The notes under the pieces were generated by a model. That model was not told the origin of the DNA and made no database searches. It saw nothing but the letters and a program-made list of their open reading frames with translations. This document shows, piece by piece, positions 23,209 to 32,827 of a DNA stretch of 64,000 nt. Origin of the DNA: a virus; IMG/VR virus record IMGVR_UViG_3300017781_004450, positions 1-64,000 of that record; one strand, given 5' to 3'. Made by a program: the position numbers and the translations under genes. Positions within the stretch are counted from its first letter, which is position 1. Every line of letters starts with the position of its first letter.

Positions 23209-26200
23209 TAGTTTCTCCCTACCGCTACTTCAATTGTGCCTATATGATCACTATCATATGCTTCAATTGCTTTACCAATAATTGTACCTGCTCGTACATC
23301 GCTATTAGCTACTGTACCAACACCATGTATGCCTGCACACACAATTAAATCACCTTTTTCAATCTTGCCAACTACTTTACAAGGTACTCTACCTTGCAGT
23401 GCAACAAGATTTTTAAATCCAGGACAACCTGCGTACATAACATATGCTGCTCTATCTGAAACAACACCTGCTACTTTTGGATCTCCTGTTTTATTAGAAG
23501 TTGTAACTTCCTTGTCACCACCAAATACTAACACTGTTCCGACTTCGTATTCCTTGTCACCTTCGTAGTATTCTGCAAGGTCAGCTGCATAAGTTGCTTC
23601 AAACCTTGATTCACTTGGAGTTGTTCCTGTTAATGTCCAACGTCCTGTTACTGTACCTGCTGTAGTATTACCACCAGTTGTTAATGCTGTTGTAACAATT
23701 TGTGATGCTTCGACAGGTGCTAGTGATACACCGTTCTGTGTTCTAAACTTATGATAGTCGTTATCATATAAGTTTCTCTTATCTGTTGCAAGTGAACCGT
23801 TCTGTAAATATATACCACCACTACCACTTGAACCTGTATACAATCTTACGTAACTTGCAGATCCTGATGTACCATAACCTACTGATGTGTTACCGTTAAT
23901 ATTAAATGAGCTTGTAGCGTTCCAAATTCTTGCACTGGCATCTGCGTTACTATCTCTTTGAACAAGTTGACTTGCAGTTGCGTTAGCGGTTGCTTCGATA
24001 ATACCGTAATCAACATCAGCTGTATTACTTGAACTACTGGTTCTTCTTAAGAAACCAGTTGTACTAAATTGTGTTTTCTTAACAGAGCCACCTTGATCAA
24101 CAACAGTTGTCATTAATATATCTGCAGGAGCACTAGCACTTAGTAAGTTATTACCTAATACACTCTTACCAGTAACGTTTTCTAGTTTTGCTTTTGTAAT
24201 TGTGCCATCAGTAAGTGTTACCCAACCGTTTGTAACAGTAAAGAATGTATTATCAAATGCTGCAATACCTTTGTCAGCTTGTGTAATACCGGTATCATTT
24301 GCACGTACTTGAGCATCTGACATGTTCAACTTGCTTTGTTCTATTGCAGCACTAGCATTAACATCAGCGTTATCAATTACGCCTGGTTGAATCTGTGCGT
24401 CAATTGTATTTGCAGTTGAATCAATACCTAAAGCAATATCACCTACAACAGATGCATTAATAGCATCGTTGTTATTACCTGTGAATACAAGTATATCATT
24501 TGCTTCAAGATTGCTTAGTGTAAATTCTTGTAAGTTACCAAATGTTAAGTTTCTTAAGTTAACTACGTCTTGTGGCTGTGTTGGATCACCAACATTGATC
24601 AGTTTAAATCCACCTTGATCAATTGGGCCTTTCATAGCCAGTGAACCGTCCAGCGCCATAAAGCCACCACTGATTGGTGGAATTAAGTTTGCTGATGTTA
24701 CTGGAGCACCACCGTGTGTGGTACCAAGACGTCTTTCAATGTAAAGTCTGGTTGCGTTTTCTGTTGGTACTGTATCAACAGCGTTATCAGTCATACCAGA
24801 GTCTGTACTAAATTCTGAAACAGGAACACCACGTTTAAATCCAATACCGTCCAAGTTACTCAATGCAATAGCTGCTGAGAACGTAACCTGTCCTGTACCT
24901 TGGTCAACTCTAAAGAACGGTCCAACGTTGAAGTTACCAAATTGGTCTGTGGTTACATAGAACACACGTCCAACGTTTCGTTCATCTGTTTCTGTATCAG
25001 GGTTGAACGCATTAACTGATGGTCCATAAATCTCTGTTGGGTAGTTGGTATCAGCATATGATCCTGTACCAATCTCAAGTAAGTCATGAGATGTAACACG
25101 AGTCAATGAAATTCTAATTGTTAGTTTACCATTAGCACCATCTGTTCCTCTTGCTACAGCAGATTTAACTGTATATGATGCTTCATACTGTGTAAGACTA
25201 TCTACTAATGGCCTATCAAGAGTAATCCTTGCCCAAGGATTACCAACTACGGTTTCATCTTCAAACAAGTCAATTACATAAACTTCACCGTTGAAGTTAA
25301 ATGTACTTCCTTGTACCCTTGATCTTTCCTGAGGAGCAACAGCAACAATAGCAAATGAACTATCGCCTACAGCACCTGTTGGTGTATAGTACGAATGTGT
25401 TCCACTTTGAACACCTGTTGTATCAACTTGTACTGCGCCTGACAGTGTTGGATATGCTACACTTATTGTAAATGTGTTTGCATCAAGAACTGTGTGTACA
25501 AAGTAATGTGTACTTGTGTTAATTCCTGTTGGTAATGAACCAGTTGTTGTGAAAACAATTGGATCACCTTGTGTAAAGTTATGCGTTGTTTTTGTAATAA
25601 CAGCCGGAGATGCAACAGATATTGTACAAGTTTCTGTTGTACCTGCTTTTGCTTCGCCTGGCTTGTACAGTGTTAAGTCAATATAGTTGTAGTTCTCTCT
25701 AAGCGTTGTAACAGTTAAGCCTTCAATAATAGCTGAATGTGTACCTGTACCTGTATCTGTTGTAGTTACAGGTGTCGAACCATTAATAGCACTTGAAAGT
25801 TCAAAGTTTGTTGCGGTTAAGTTTTCTTCTCTAACCCAATAAGTTTCACCTGATGTAATTCCTGCTGGTAATGTACCTGTTGAAGTAAAGCTCAATCTAT
25901 AGTTGAATAATTGTTTATGTGGTACAACACATTTAATAGTTGGTGTACCGGTCGTTAGTACTAGTGCCGCGCTTCCAGCACTTGTACTTAAAACTACTTG
26001 ATCGTATTTTGGAACACTAATAACATGATAAGTTGTACTTGCAGTTATTCCATTTGCAGTTGATCTTGGAACAATAGTATCGCCAATAATTAATCCGTGA
26101 TTCTGACTAAACGTAGCAACATTAGTAGTTGCTGTTGTTGCAGTAATAGTTGCAAGGAATGTACCTACACCTGGTGCTGCTGCTGTAAATTCTACTTCAT

Positions 26201-29200
26201 AGTTACCTCTTGAATCAGCTGATGACTCAAACTGTAGAACACGATAAACATCTGTGTATTCTTGTAGTATCAAACCAGTTGATGGTCTTGTAGCAACGTC
26301 AACAAGTTCACCTGTTAACATAACCTGCGAGTTAGAACGCAACGACATTTTAGCATTGTCTGGAATAACAGCAAACAATCCATCGAAGTTACCAGTTGAG
26401 TCACTTGTTAAATTAAGTTTAGCAACACCAGCTGGCAAGTCATTAGTTGAAACTGATGTTACAGGATATCTATAAATTACATTACCATGATCAACTTCAA
26501 GTTCTGAGTTGTTAAGTGGCGTGTAGTCGTATCCGTCAACATAAAGGAACAGTCCACCTTGTGTGTTTGCAAATCCTGCACTTGGGAAATAACTGTAAAC
26601 TGTTTGTGCAAGGTCATTGTATAATGAAGTTGGTGTTGGAACCTCAAGTGGATCCGAACCATCTGCAACCAATGCATAGATACCATGTGCAGAAGAACCA
26701 CCAACGGATCTAATCTGCGCACCGTTAAGTGACATGTACGATGCATAACAGTAATATGTAAACATCGAAACTGCTTCTGTTAAACCACCGTTGGTTGCAA
26801 GTAGGCCGTAACCCATATCAGCAACCTGTGTAAAGTCATTTGATAGCATTGATCTGTTACCAGGCATCAATACTTCATAAATTCTTTCTATTGAGTGTGT
26901 TCCGCTACCAGCACTTGTTGTTGCAACTGATAAACCACCTAGTGAAGTACTAACTTGGAATGTGTTAGTTGTTAAATTAACACCTGAAACAAAGTAATCT
27001 GTACCAACAACTAATCCAGTTGGCAATGCACCTGTTGTTGTAAATCTAACAACAGCACCTTCTTGTAATTTGTGTGCTGATGAAGTAATAACAGCAGGGT
27101 TAGCATTTGTAATTGTAGCAGTAACAGGTCCAGCAGTTCTAGTAAATGGTGTAGTTTCATCTAAGATAAATGATGCTGAAGAACCGTTCTTGTTAAAGAC
27201 AAAATCTCTAACGTAGTTTACTCTGAATACTGTATCATCAACAATAAACGAACAAGGAAGTTGTGGTGTTCTGTCTAGTCCTGTTACTTCAATTCTTGTA
27301 GGTGATGTAGATGAAGCGTGTCTAAATTGTAAGTTACCAGCAAAGCCGTCAACAAACATACCACCTGCAAACGTTTGTGCGTTTTTGGATTTTGAGAATG
27401 ATGCTGATTCTTGACAGTATGGTGACTTAGCAAGGATTTGACCTTCTGGGTCAAGTACCATCATAAAGCCGCCATGCCCTTGACCTGTAACAGCTCTAAT
27501 AATGTTAGCGTCATTCATTAAGAATACGTCTAACTTGTCGTTCTCTTCTGGATAGTTAACACTACCTGATCCGTCAATTACATCTTCAATAGCATCAAAT
27601 AGTTCAGCAACAACTGCTTGTGTTCCTGTTTCTGCTGTAAATGATGTATCAATAATCTGTAGTGCTGTAGTTACTGTTCCTGGAAGTGCTAAGTTTTGTA
27701 CAACATAATCAATTGCTAACTGCGCTCTTTCAAGTCCTGCAATTGTTTGTGAAAGTTGTGTAGTAATTGCTTTCCGACCACTTGCAGTCTGATAATATTT
27801 TAAACCTGCGGAAATAGTTCTATTATATCCGCCGTACTTCAGGTCGAATATCATAGCATCAATAATTAATCCTACATCACGTTTACATTGTGTTTTGATA
27901 TATGTATATGTGTTTGTAAATGGTGCAATGTTTCCAGCAATTTGCGTATCGATCCAATCAACAACTTCGTTTTGAATGAATGATTTATTAAGTTTGAGAA
28001 GTGCTGCTGACTTTCTGTAAGCACCTTTATTATCAATTTTAGGGTAAACTGGTTGTGTTGAGTCTGATAGATAATGATGACCATACAATTGCGTAGCAGT
28101 TGTCAACCCATCGATATTTGTATCTCTTCTAAATTTCTGGAATGCCCAAGGAGAACTAGAAGTTCCCGGTTTTGGCTTAATAAGAACACGTCTAAACTCA
28201 TCACCAATGATTGCAACGTTCTGCGGTACTTTAAGTGGATAGTTTTCTTGATAAATTCCACTTTCAACAAGGACTGCAATTTGAACTTGGTTAGTAATAT
28301 CACCATATGAAATAGGTTCATCAATTAAAAATGTTCCATACTTAATATCTACATCAAATATCTCGTTACCGTTACTATCTAATGATCCGTCGTGTGCAAG
28401 AATCTGCGCAAGTGCGCCTGATGTTTCGCCACGTAAGTGTAAACCTTCTCTAATATCTCTTGTTCTAAATGCTACCGGAGTATCTGTTAATACATCACCT
28501 GTGTAGTCTGTACGATATCCATCTGTTTTTAATAAGAATCTTGGCAAGTCAACTTGAACAGTTCCAACTGTTGTAAATCCACTACCTGCATCTGCAATAT
28601 CAATACCAGTAATAACACCACCGGATATAACTGCTGTACCAAAAGAACCTGTTGCTCCTGTTCCTACAACACGTACAGATACTAAACTGTAACTGTTACC
28701 ACCACTGCTAATATCAACACCGTTTACTTTATATGTTACATCAAATGTAGCACCTATACCAAATGTTGAATCAGAAGTTGTAACAACGCCGCTTGTTCCA
28801 GGTAAAACTGTGTAATCACCTTGTGCTACAAGTTTAAATGTTGTAATAGCACCTGGTGTTGTTGCTGTTGATAATACTTCAATAGTTGCATTTGAACCTG
28901 TACCACCTTGCAGTGTAATAATATCGCCTGCTTGATAGTTTGCACCTGATGCATTCATAGTAATAGTATCAACACTCATTCTTGCACTACCAACAAATCC
29001 TGCACCTGATGAAGGTGACGTATCAATTTGTGCAAGTGTTACAGTGCCTGAGCCGTTATTAAATGTAAGTTGTTTCTTATAAGGACCAATATCGTCTAAT
29101 GATTCTAATACTATTTCTTCAGCACGTTTTAATGCTGCTTCAATTGTTTTATAAGCATAAGCAAGAGCTCTACCTTGTAGTTCTTCACTTACACCTACTC

Positions 29201-29861
29201 TTTCGTCTTGACCTGATGTAGCAACATATAGATTTACCTTACTACCAAATGATGCATTATCAACATATTGTTTAGTTGCAGCAATCAAGCCGTCATATAA
29301 CTCGTCATCTGAAGGTTCTGGGCTTCTGCTTAAAATTAATGGACCAGTCATTGTACCAAATGCTACGTTTGGATTACCTGTTGACGGATCAATAGCATCA
29401 ACACCTGCTCTTGAAATCTTTGTATCTACATATTCTTTGTTTGCTGCTTCATCATCTGAAACAGGAGTATTCATATCTTTAATACGGTATGTGTTACCAC
29501 CTGATGCAACAGATAAGTTACCACCTAGCTGTGGGCTAGGGTCACCTGAGATTTCACTAAACTCAGTCGCAACAATAATTTGGTTTGAATTTGAAGTATC
29601 ATCTACTGTGATACCTAAACCTGCTGTAATCTGCTTAAATTGTAATCCGTCTGTTGTTGGATTAACTGCTAGTACAGCACCTTCTTGACCTAAAAACGTA
29701 GTGGGTGTATCGTCAAGTGCAATAAAAGTAAGTTTTTCGCCAAGTCCTAGCGAGCTATATAGTTCTTTAAAATTATCATTCGTCTTACGAAACGAATCTC
29801 TAATACTATCGCCGGTACCGTCGTTACCTATTGCGCCTATATCTACAATCTTACGTGCCAT
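23208..29861 (-). CDS. giant tail fibre protein (2217 aa)
   Basis: The largest gene in the window. It starts with the shared module (VDIGAIGNDGTGDSIRDSFR) and a segment ending 'SDDEAANKEYVDTKI', the usual fibre-shaft linker. The middle contains a pectate-lyase-like or beta-helix-like stretch ('IAVLVESGIYQENYPLKVPQ', 'NVAIIGDEFRRVLIKPK'). At about residues 925-990, 1315-1380 and 1430-1490 there are three divergent copies of a 60-residue domain with 'TTTGxLPTGIxxxTxYFV' and a terminal 'GTGTHS'. The C-terminal 120 residues (YAADLAEYYEGDKEYEVGTV and 'KVAGVVSDRAAYVMY') form a conserved end domain of marine phage fibres. Probably a long tail-fibre or baseplate-fibre subunit. Confidence 0.85.
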   Translation of the reverse strand: MARKIVDIGAIGNDGTGDSIRDSFRKTNDNFKELYSSLGLGEKLTFIALDDTPTTFLGQEGAVLAVNPTTDGLQFKQITAGLGITVDDTSNSNQIIVATEFSEISGDPSPQLGGNLSVASGGNTYRIKDMNTPVSDDEAANKEYVDTKISRAGVDAIDPSTGNPNVAFGTMTGPLILSRSPEPSDDELYDGLIAATKQYVDNASFGSKVNLYVATSGQDERVGVSEELQGRALAYAYKTIEAALKRAEEIVLESLDDIGPYKKQLTFNNGSGTVTLAQIDTSPSSGAGFVGSARMSVDTITMNASGANYQAGDIITLQGGTGSNATIEVLSTATTPGAITTFKLVAQGDYTVLPGTSGVVTTSDSTFGIGATFDVTYKVNGVDISSGGNSYSLVSVRVVGTGATGSFGTAVISGGVITGIDIADAGSGFTTVGTVQVDLPRFLLKTDGYRTDYTGDVLTDTPVAFRTRDIREGLHLRGETSGALAQILAHDGSLDSNGNEIFDVDIKYGTFLIDEPISYGDITNQVQIAVLVESGIYQENYPLKVPQNVAIIGDEFRRVLIKPKPGTSSSPWAFQKFRRDTNIDGLTTATQLYGHHYLSDSTQPVYPKIDNKGAYRKSAALLKLNKSFIQNEVVDWIDTQIAGNIAPFTNTYTYIKTQCKRDVGLIIDAMIFDLKYGGYNRTISAGLKYYQTASGRKAITTQLSQTIAGLERAQLAIDYVVQNLALPGTVTTALQIIDTSFTAETGTQAVVAELFDAIEDVIDGSGSVNYPEENDKLDVFLMNDANIIRAVTGQGHGGFMMVLDPEGQILAKSPYCQESASFSKSKNAQTFAGGMFVDGFAGNLQFRHASSTSPTRIEVTGLDRTPQLPCSFIVDDTVFRVNYVRDFVFNKNGSSASFILDETTPFTRTAGPVTATITNANPAVITSSAHKLQEGAVVRFTTTGALPTGLVVGTDYFVSGVNLTTNTFQVSTSLGGLSVATTSAGSGTHSIERIYEVLMPGNRSMLSNDFTQVADMGYGLLATNGGLTEAVSMFTYYCYASYMSLNGAQIRSVGGSSAHGIYALVADGSDPLEVPTPTSLYNDLAQTVYSYFPSAGFANTQGGLFLYVDGYDYTPLNNSELEVDHGNVIYRYPVTSVSTNDLPAGVAKLNLTSDSTGNFDGLFAVIPDNAKMSLRSNSQVMLTGELVDVATRPSTGLILQEYTDVYRVLQFESSADSRGNYEVEFTAAAPGVGTFLATITATTATTNVATFSQNHGLIIGDTIVPRSTANGITASTTYHVISVPKYDQVVLSTSAGSAALVLTTGTPTIKCVVPHKQLFNYRLSFTSTGTLPAGITSGETYWVREENLTATNFELSSAINGSTPVTTTDTGTGTHSAIIEGLTVTTLRENYNYIDLTLYKPGEAKAGTTETCTISVASPAVITKTTHNFTQGDPIVFTTTGSLPTGINTSTHYFVHTVLDANTFTISVAYPTLSGAVQVDTTGVQSGTHSYYTPTGAVGDSSFAIVAVAPQERSRVQGSTFNFNGEVYVIDLFEDETVVGNPWARITLDRPLVDSLTQYEASYTVKSAVARGTDGANGKLTIRISLTRVTSHDLLEIGTGSYADTNYPTEIYGPSVNAFNPDTETDERNVGRVFYVTTDQFGNFNVGPFFRVDQGTGQVTFSAAIALSNLDGIGFKRGVPVSEFSTDSGMTDNAVDTVPTENATRLYIERRLGTTHGGAPVTSANLIPPISGGFMALDGSLAMKGPIDQGGFKLINVGDPTQPQDVVNLRNLTFGNLQEFTLSNLEANDILVFTGNNNDAINASVVGDIALGIDSTANTIDAQIQPGVIDNADVNASAAIEQSKLNMSDAQVRANDTGITQADKGIAAFDNTFFTVTNGWVTLTDGTITKAKLENVTGKSVLGNNLLSASAPADILMTTVVDQGGSVKKTQFSTTGFLRRTSSSSNTADVDYGIIEATANATASQLVQRDSNADASARIWNATSSFNINGNTSVGYGTSGSASYVRLYTGSSGSGGIYLQNGSLATDKRNLYDNDYHKFRTQNGVSLAPVEASQIVTTALTTGGNTTAGTVTGRWTLTGTTPSESRFEATYAADLAEYYEGDKEYEVGTVLVFGGDKEVTTSNKTGDPKVAGVVSDRAAYVMYAGCPGFKNLVALQGRVPCKVVGKIEKGDLIVCAGIHGVGTVANSDVRAGTIIGKAIEAYDSDHIGTIEVAVGRN

Positions 29862-29893
29862 CTACTAAGTCTCCAAGTATCTTATTCCTAATG

Positions 29894-29901
29894 TATTTAG
29901 C
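29894..29901 (-). promoter_or_regulatory. late-type -10 box (GCTAAATA) for the fibre operon
   Basis: GCTAAATA on the minus strand, about 32 bases before the ATG of the 2217-aa gene, with a GGAG ribosome site in between. It would start the 13-kb fibre operon. Confidence 0.5.
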
Positions 29902-29929
29902 CAATAATTTTACAAGCCTAATGTAAAAT

Positions 29930-29937
29930 AGTAAATA
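29930..29937 (+). promoter_or_regulatory. late -10 box, leaderless arrangement (AGTAAATA-N5-ATG)
   Basis: AGTAAATA, spacer CATGC, ATG at 29943. No ribosome site is possible between the box and the start. Confidence 0.55.
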
Positions 29938-29942
29938 CATGC

Positions 29943-30230
29943 ATGTTCATTAAAACTGAAAAAGTACATACTCACTATAAACGGCAGAGTAAACTTGGCA
30001 AAAAACACGAATATCTTCGTGAAAAAACTGTTGTTCACCTACAGTGTGATAACTGTGATACTGTATTTACCAGGGATCTAAAAAAGATGAACTCAAGCCG
30101 GTTGAACAACAACTACTTCCATGTGTGTACTAACTGTGATGCTAAACGTTTTGCTCAACGCAAAGGTGTAGAACAGAAACAAGTATGGGATTTGCCTGCA
30201 AACACAGACTTACCTTTATCTAAATTCTAG
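29943..30230 (+). CDS. zinc-ribbon-like small protein
   Basis: A 95-residue basic protein with two CxxC pairs (QCDNCDTVF and VCTNCDAKR) spaced by about 27 residues, the arrangement of a treble-clef or zinc-ribbon fold. Phage proteins with this look, such as HNH-like or DNA-binding proteins, often act on DNA, but the HNH catalytic His/Asn set is not evident here. It is transcribed from its own leaderless late box. It converges with the iscU operon and overlaps the 62-aa gene by 11 bases. Confidence 0.6.
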   Translation: MFIKTEKVHTHYKRQSKLGKKHEYLREKTVVHLQCDNCDTVFTRDLKKMNSSRLNNNYFHVCTNCDAKRFAQRKGVEQKQVWDLPANTDLPLSKF

Positions 30231-30408
30231 TAGATCTACTAGTAAGTTCTTTTTTTACTTTTACTATAGTTTTAGGCTTTGCATTACTGCTACCTATATA
30301 GTCTACTAGCTCTTGTGTAGAGGTACACTTCATGTAAAAGTGTTGAGTTTCAGTTTTACCTGTGGATTTATTTCTAATTTTTTGTGATGGTTTAAATTTT
30401 ACTGGCAT
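30220..30408 (-). CDS. 62-aa basic protein coupled to iscU
   Basis: A small Lys-rich protein (VKFKPSQKIRNKSTGKTETQ, a CTSTQELVDYI middle, and a KVKKELTSRSTRI tail). Its ATG overlaps the iscU stop (TAATG), so it is translated after IscU. A single cysteine is present. It is not an ISC component I recognise; it is not HscB, Fdx or IscX by sequence. Function unknown; a small adaptor to the IscU/IscS pair is possible from the coupling alone. Confidence 0.5.
   Translation of the reverse strand: MPVKFKPSQKIRNKSTGKTETQHFYMKCTSTQELVDYIGSSNAKPKTIVKVKKELTSRSTRI
30227..30242. terminator. perfect 16-bp palindrome with T-tract at convergent gene ends
   Basis: The palindrome CTAGTAGATCTACTAG straddles the ends of the two convergent genes and contains the plus-strand TAG stop. 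On the plus strand it is followed by a T-rich run (30249-30254). A 6-bp hairpin with a GATC loop would form. It is a plausible terminator; a protein-binding site is the alternative. Confidence 0.4.
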
Positions 30409-30836
30409 TATTCTGGACCGTTATTGTGTTTTCTTTTTAATTTTTTATTATCCCAATTCTCTATTGCTTCTTTGATTGATTCTTCTGCTAGGATTGAACA
30501 ATGTAGTTTCAATGCAGGAAGTTCTAAAGCATCTGCTATATCTTTGTCTTTGATTTGTTGTGCTTGTTCAGTAGTTATACCTGTTAGCATTTCGACAAAC
30601 ATGTGCGAACTTGCAATAGCACTACCACAACCATATGTTTTGAATTTTACATCTTCAATAACATCGGTGTCAGGATTAATTTTTAGATCTAACTTCATTA
30701 CATCACCACATGCAGGTGCGCCAGTCATTCCAGTAGCAACGTTTGGATCTTTAGGATCAAACCTACCAACTCCATTTGCCTCAGGATCATGAAGTACATT
30801 TTTAAATCTGTCTACTACTTTATTACTGTATGCCAT
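30408..30836 (-). CDS. iscU: IscU Fe-S cluster assembly scaffold
   Basis: A 142-residue IscU that assembles [2Fe-2S]/[4Fe-4S] clusters from sulfur delivered by IscS. All ligands are present: Cys43 and Asp45 in GAPACGDVMKL, Cys70 in TYGCGSAIASS and Cys113 in LKLHCSILAEE. The LPPVK motif recognised by HscA is changed to LPALK (106-110), which may alter chaperone release. It lies after iscS in the same orientation, but an extra late box ends 6 bases before its ATG, so it can also be made late. Phage-encoded IscU with IscS is rare to my knowledge. Confidence 0.96.
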   Translation of the reverse strand: MAYSNKVVDRFKNVLHDPEANGVGRFDPKDPNVATGMTGAPACGDVMKLDLKINPDTDVIEDVKFKTYGCGSAIASSHMFVEMLTGITTEQAQQIKDKDIADALELPALKLHCSILAEESIKEAIENWDNKKLKRKHNNGPE

Positions 30837-30842
30837 AATAAT

Positions 30843-30850
30843 TATTTACC
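30843..30850 (-). promoter_or_regulatory. late -10 box before iscU (GGTAAATA-N6-ATG)
   Basis: GGTAAATA on the minus strand in the short iscS-iscU gap, 6-base spacer ATTATT, then the iscU ATG at 30836. Predicts a leaderless late iscU transcript in addition to early read-through from iscS. Confidence 0.5.
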
Positions 30851-30853
30851 TCG

Positions 30854-32125
30854 TTAGTGAGCGTTCCATTTAACCTTACTAAAGTCAACACCGTCCAAAT
30901 ACATATCCCACAGAGGAGATAGTATTCTAAGTTTGCCAATTACATTAAGCATTGTCTCTGCAACACTATCTACTTCTTCTACAGTAGTTGTTCTGCCAAA
31001 ACTAAATCTAATGCTACTGTGTGCTAACTCGTCGTCTCTGCCTATAGCTCTAAGCACATAACTAGGCTCTAAACTAGCACTTGTACATGCACTACCACTG
31101 CTTACAGCAACGTTCTCTAATGCCATAATCAAAGACTCGCCTTCAACAAAATTAAAACTAATATTAAGTATGTTTGGTACTTTGTGATCTAGTGAACCAT
31201 TTATGTATGATTCTTCAATAGTAGTAAGTTTGCTTAACAGTCTATCATGTAGCATTTTAATATGCTGTTTGTTCTTTTCCATTTCAAGTCTTGCGTACTT
31301 GAATGCTTCGCCCATGCCTACTATTTGATGTGTAGGTAATGTGCCTGAACGCATACCTCTTTCGTGTCCGCCACCGTGTATTTGAGCTCTAAGTCTTACT
31401 CTTGGTTTCTTTCTGACATACAGAGCACCAATACCTTTTGGACCATATGTTTTGTGTGCGGATAAACTCATTAAATGTACAGGAAGTTCTTGTAAGTTAA
31501 ACTCTATTTTTCCTGTTGCCTGTGCAGCATCAACATGAAACATTATTTTGTTTTCAAAACAATACTTACCAATGCCTTCTATGTCATTGACAGTACCCAT
31601 TTCATTATTAATATACATAATGCTAACAAGTATAGTATCGTCTCTAACAGCGTCTATAACCATGTCTGCTGTAACTATGCCATCTTCGTTAGGGTCTAAG
31701 TATGTAACTTCAAATCCGTCACGTTCTAATTCTCTACATGGATCTAGTACTGCTTTATGTTCTATCTTGCTTGTTATAATGTGTTTGCCTTTGCTTTGAT
31801 AAAAATCTGCAATACCTTTAATTGCTAAATTATCTGCTTCGGTAGCGCCACTTGTAAATACTATTTCTTTAGGATCTGCACCAATTAATTCAGCTACATT
31901 TTTTCTAGCCTCATCAACAGCATCGTCTGCTTTCCATCCAAAACTATGACTTCTACTTGCTGGATTACCAAATTCACCTTCATCAGTCATGTACTTGACC
32001 ATGGTTTCGACTACACGTTTATCACATGGAGTTGTAGAAGCATAATCCATATAGATTCTGTTACCCGATGACTCTGCATGGGTATCGATGGTCGCTGTGA
32101 CATCTCTGTGTTGCTTATGATCCAT
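30854..32125 (-). CDS. iscS: cysteine desulfurase IscS
   Basis: A 423-residue PLP enzyme that takes sulfur from cysteine for Fe-S assembly. PLP-binding Lys225 lies in [12 protein letters not shown]. The catalytic mobile-loop Cys347 lies in [19 protein letters not shown], the IscS (group I) type rather than SufS. The C-terminal '[19 protein letters not shown]' matches the tail of cellular IscS that contacts IscU, so it is full length. About 20 extra N-terminal residues precede '[10 protein letters not shown]'. A near-consensus sigma70 promoter lies 24 bases upstream of the ATG, so it is predicted to be early. No ribosome site is obvious. Confidence 0.97.
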   Translation of the reverse strand: MDHKQHRDVTATIDTHAESSGNRIYMDYASTTPCDKRVVETMVKYMTDEGEFGNPASRSHSFGWKADDAVDEARKNVAELIGADPKEIVFTSGATEADNLAIKGIADFYQSKGKHIITSKIEHKAVLDPCRELERDGFEVTYLDPNEDGIVTADMVIDAVRDDTILVSIMYINNEMGTVNDIEGIGKYCFENKIMFHVDAAQATGKIEFNLQELPVHLMSLSAHKTYGPKGIGALYVRKKPRVRLRAQIHGGGHERGMRSGTLPTHQIVGMGEAFKYARLEMEKNKQHIKMLHDRLLSKLTTIEESYINGSLDHKVPNILNISFNFVEGESLIMALENVAVSSGSACTSASLEPSYVLRAIGRDDELAHSSIRFSFGRTTTVEEVDSVAETMLNVIGKLRILSPLWDMYLDGVDFSKVKWNAH

Positions 32126-32148
32126 TAATGTATATGATTTTTTAGTTT

Positions 32149-32177
32149 ATTGTACAACAATTTAGTAATATTGTCAA
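32149..32177 (-). promoter_or_regulatory. sigma70 promoter for iscS (TTGACA-N17-TACAAT)
   Basis: On the minus strand: -35 TTGACA at 32172-32177, -10 TACAAT at 32149-32154, spacer 17 bases. It implies early expression of the phage Fe-S operon by host RNA polymerase. Confidence 0.75.
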
Positions 32178-32250
32178 CCAACTGTATTTATACAACACAA
32201 AAAGACTATATGTAATGATTGGTTTTTATTTTTTATGCCGGGCCTAAGTG

Positions 32251-32258
32251 TATAAATA
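32251..32258 (+). promoter_or_regulatory. late promoter, exact TATAAATA, 4 bases before ATG
   Basis: TATAAATA, spacer CAGT, ATG at 32263. The box itself is in frame with an upstream GTG, which should not be taken as the start. Divergent from the iscS early promoter. Confidence 0.6.
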
Positions 32259-32262
32259 CAGT

Positions 32263-32826
32263 ATGACCATAAAGTTATACAGAAAAATAGTCATTGAAGC
32301 AGATACAGCTCGTGAAAATCTAGTGCAAGAAAAGTTGCCCTATGAGAAGAATGAGCTTGAAGTAATGAGCAGCGACACACTTGATTATCACTACGGCAAA
32401 CTTGCATCAGCGTATGTTAAAAGATACAATGATAAGGATGGCGATGATGATTTTAATTATGGCGGTGCAAAATTACATAATTTGTTCTTCCCACAGTTAC
32501 AACCTGTTTCTGCAGGTAATAAACCTACAGGCATATCGCAGGAACTTATTGATAGCAACTTTGGTTCTTTTGAAAGTTTCAAAGAAGAATTTTCAAAAGT
32601 AGCTATGGGCATTCAAGGTTCCGGTTGGTTGTACTTAGATACAAAAGGACGAATCAAAACAATTAAAAATCACGGTTATAAACGTGGAATGAAAATTGCT
32701 TTGTTAGTTGACTGGTGGGAACATGCATGGGCACTAGATTATCAAGCAGATAAATCAAAGTACCTTGCTAATATTTGGAAGATTATAAATTGGTCAGTAA
32801 TCAATGACCGCATACAAGGAGAATAA
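32263..32826 (+). CDS. Fe/Mn superoxide dismutase-like protein with a changed metal ligand
   Basis: A 187-residue member of the Fe/Mn SOD fold. The C-terminal half is well conserved: 'GSGWLYL', ligands Asp150 and His154 in 'VDWWEHAWALDY', and 'NIWKIINW'. The second ligand His72 is kept in 'AKLHNLFF'. The first ligand, His of the LEPHIS motif, is replaced: the local sequence is LEVMSS (Met35), and the following HHGKHH is reduced to HYGKLA. It is therefore either inactive, differently metalated or reassigned. The ATG at 32263 follows a late box by 4 bases. It lies upstream of iscA on the same strand. Confidence 0.8.
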   Translation: MTIKLYRKIVIEADTARENLVQEKLPYEKNELEVMSSDTLDYHYGKLASAYVKRYNDKDGDDDFNYGGAKLHNLFFPQLQPVSAGNKPTGISQELIDSNFGSFESFKEEFSKVAMGIQGSGWLYLDTKGRIKTIKNHGYKRGMKIALLVDWWEHAWALDYQADKSKYLANIWKIINWSVINDRIQGE

Positions 32827-32827
32827 T

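Noticed and set aside
29939-29941. Alternative ATG before the zinc-ribbon gene.
   Set aside because: It is out of frame with the CxxC-bearing protein and lies inside the spacer.
32248-32262. GTG start for the SOD-like protein.
   Set aside because: The codons would be made from the TATAAATA box itself; the ATG at 32263 fits the promoter spacing.
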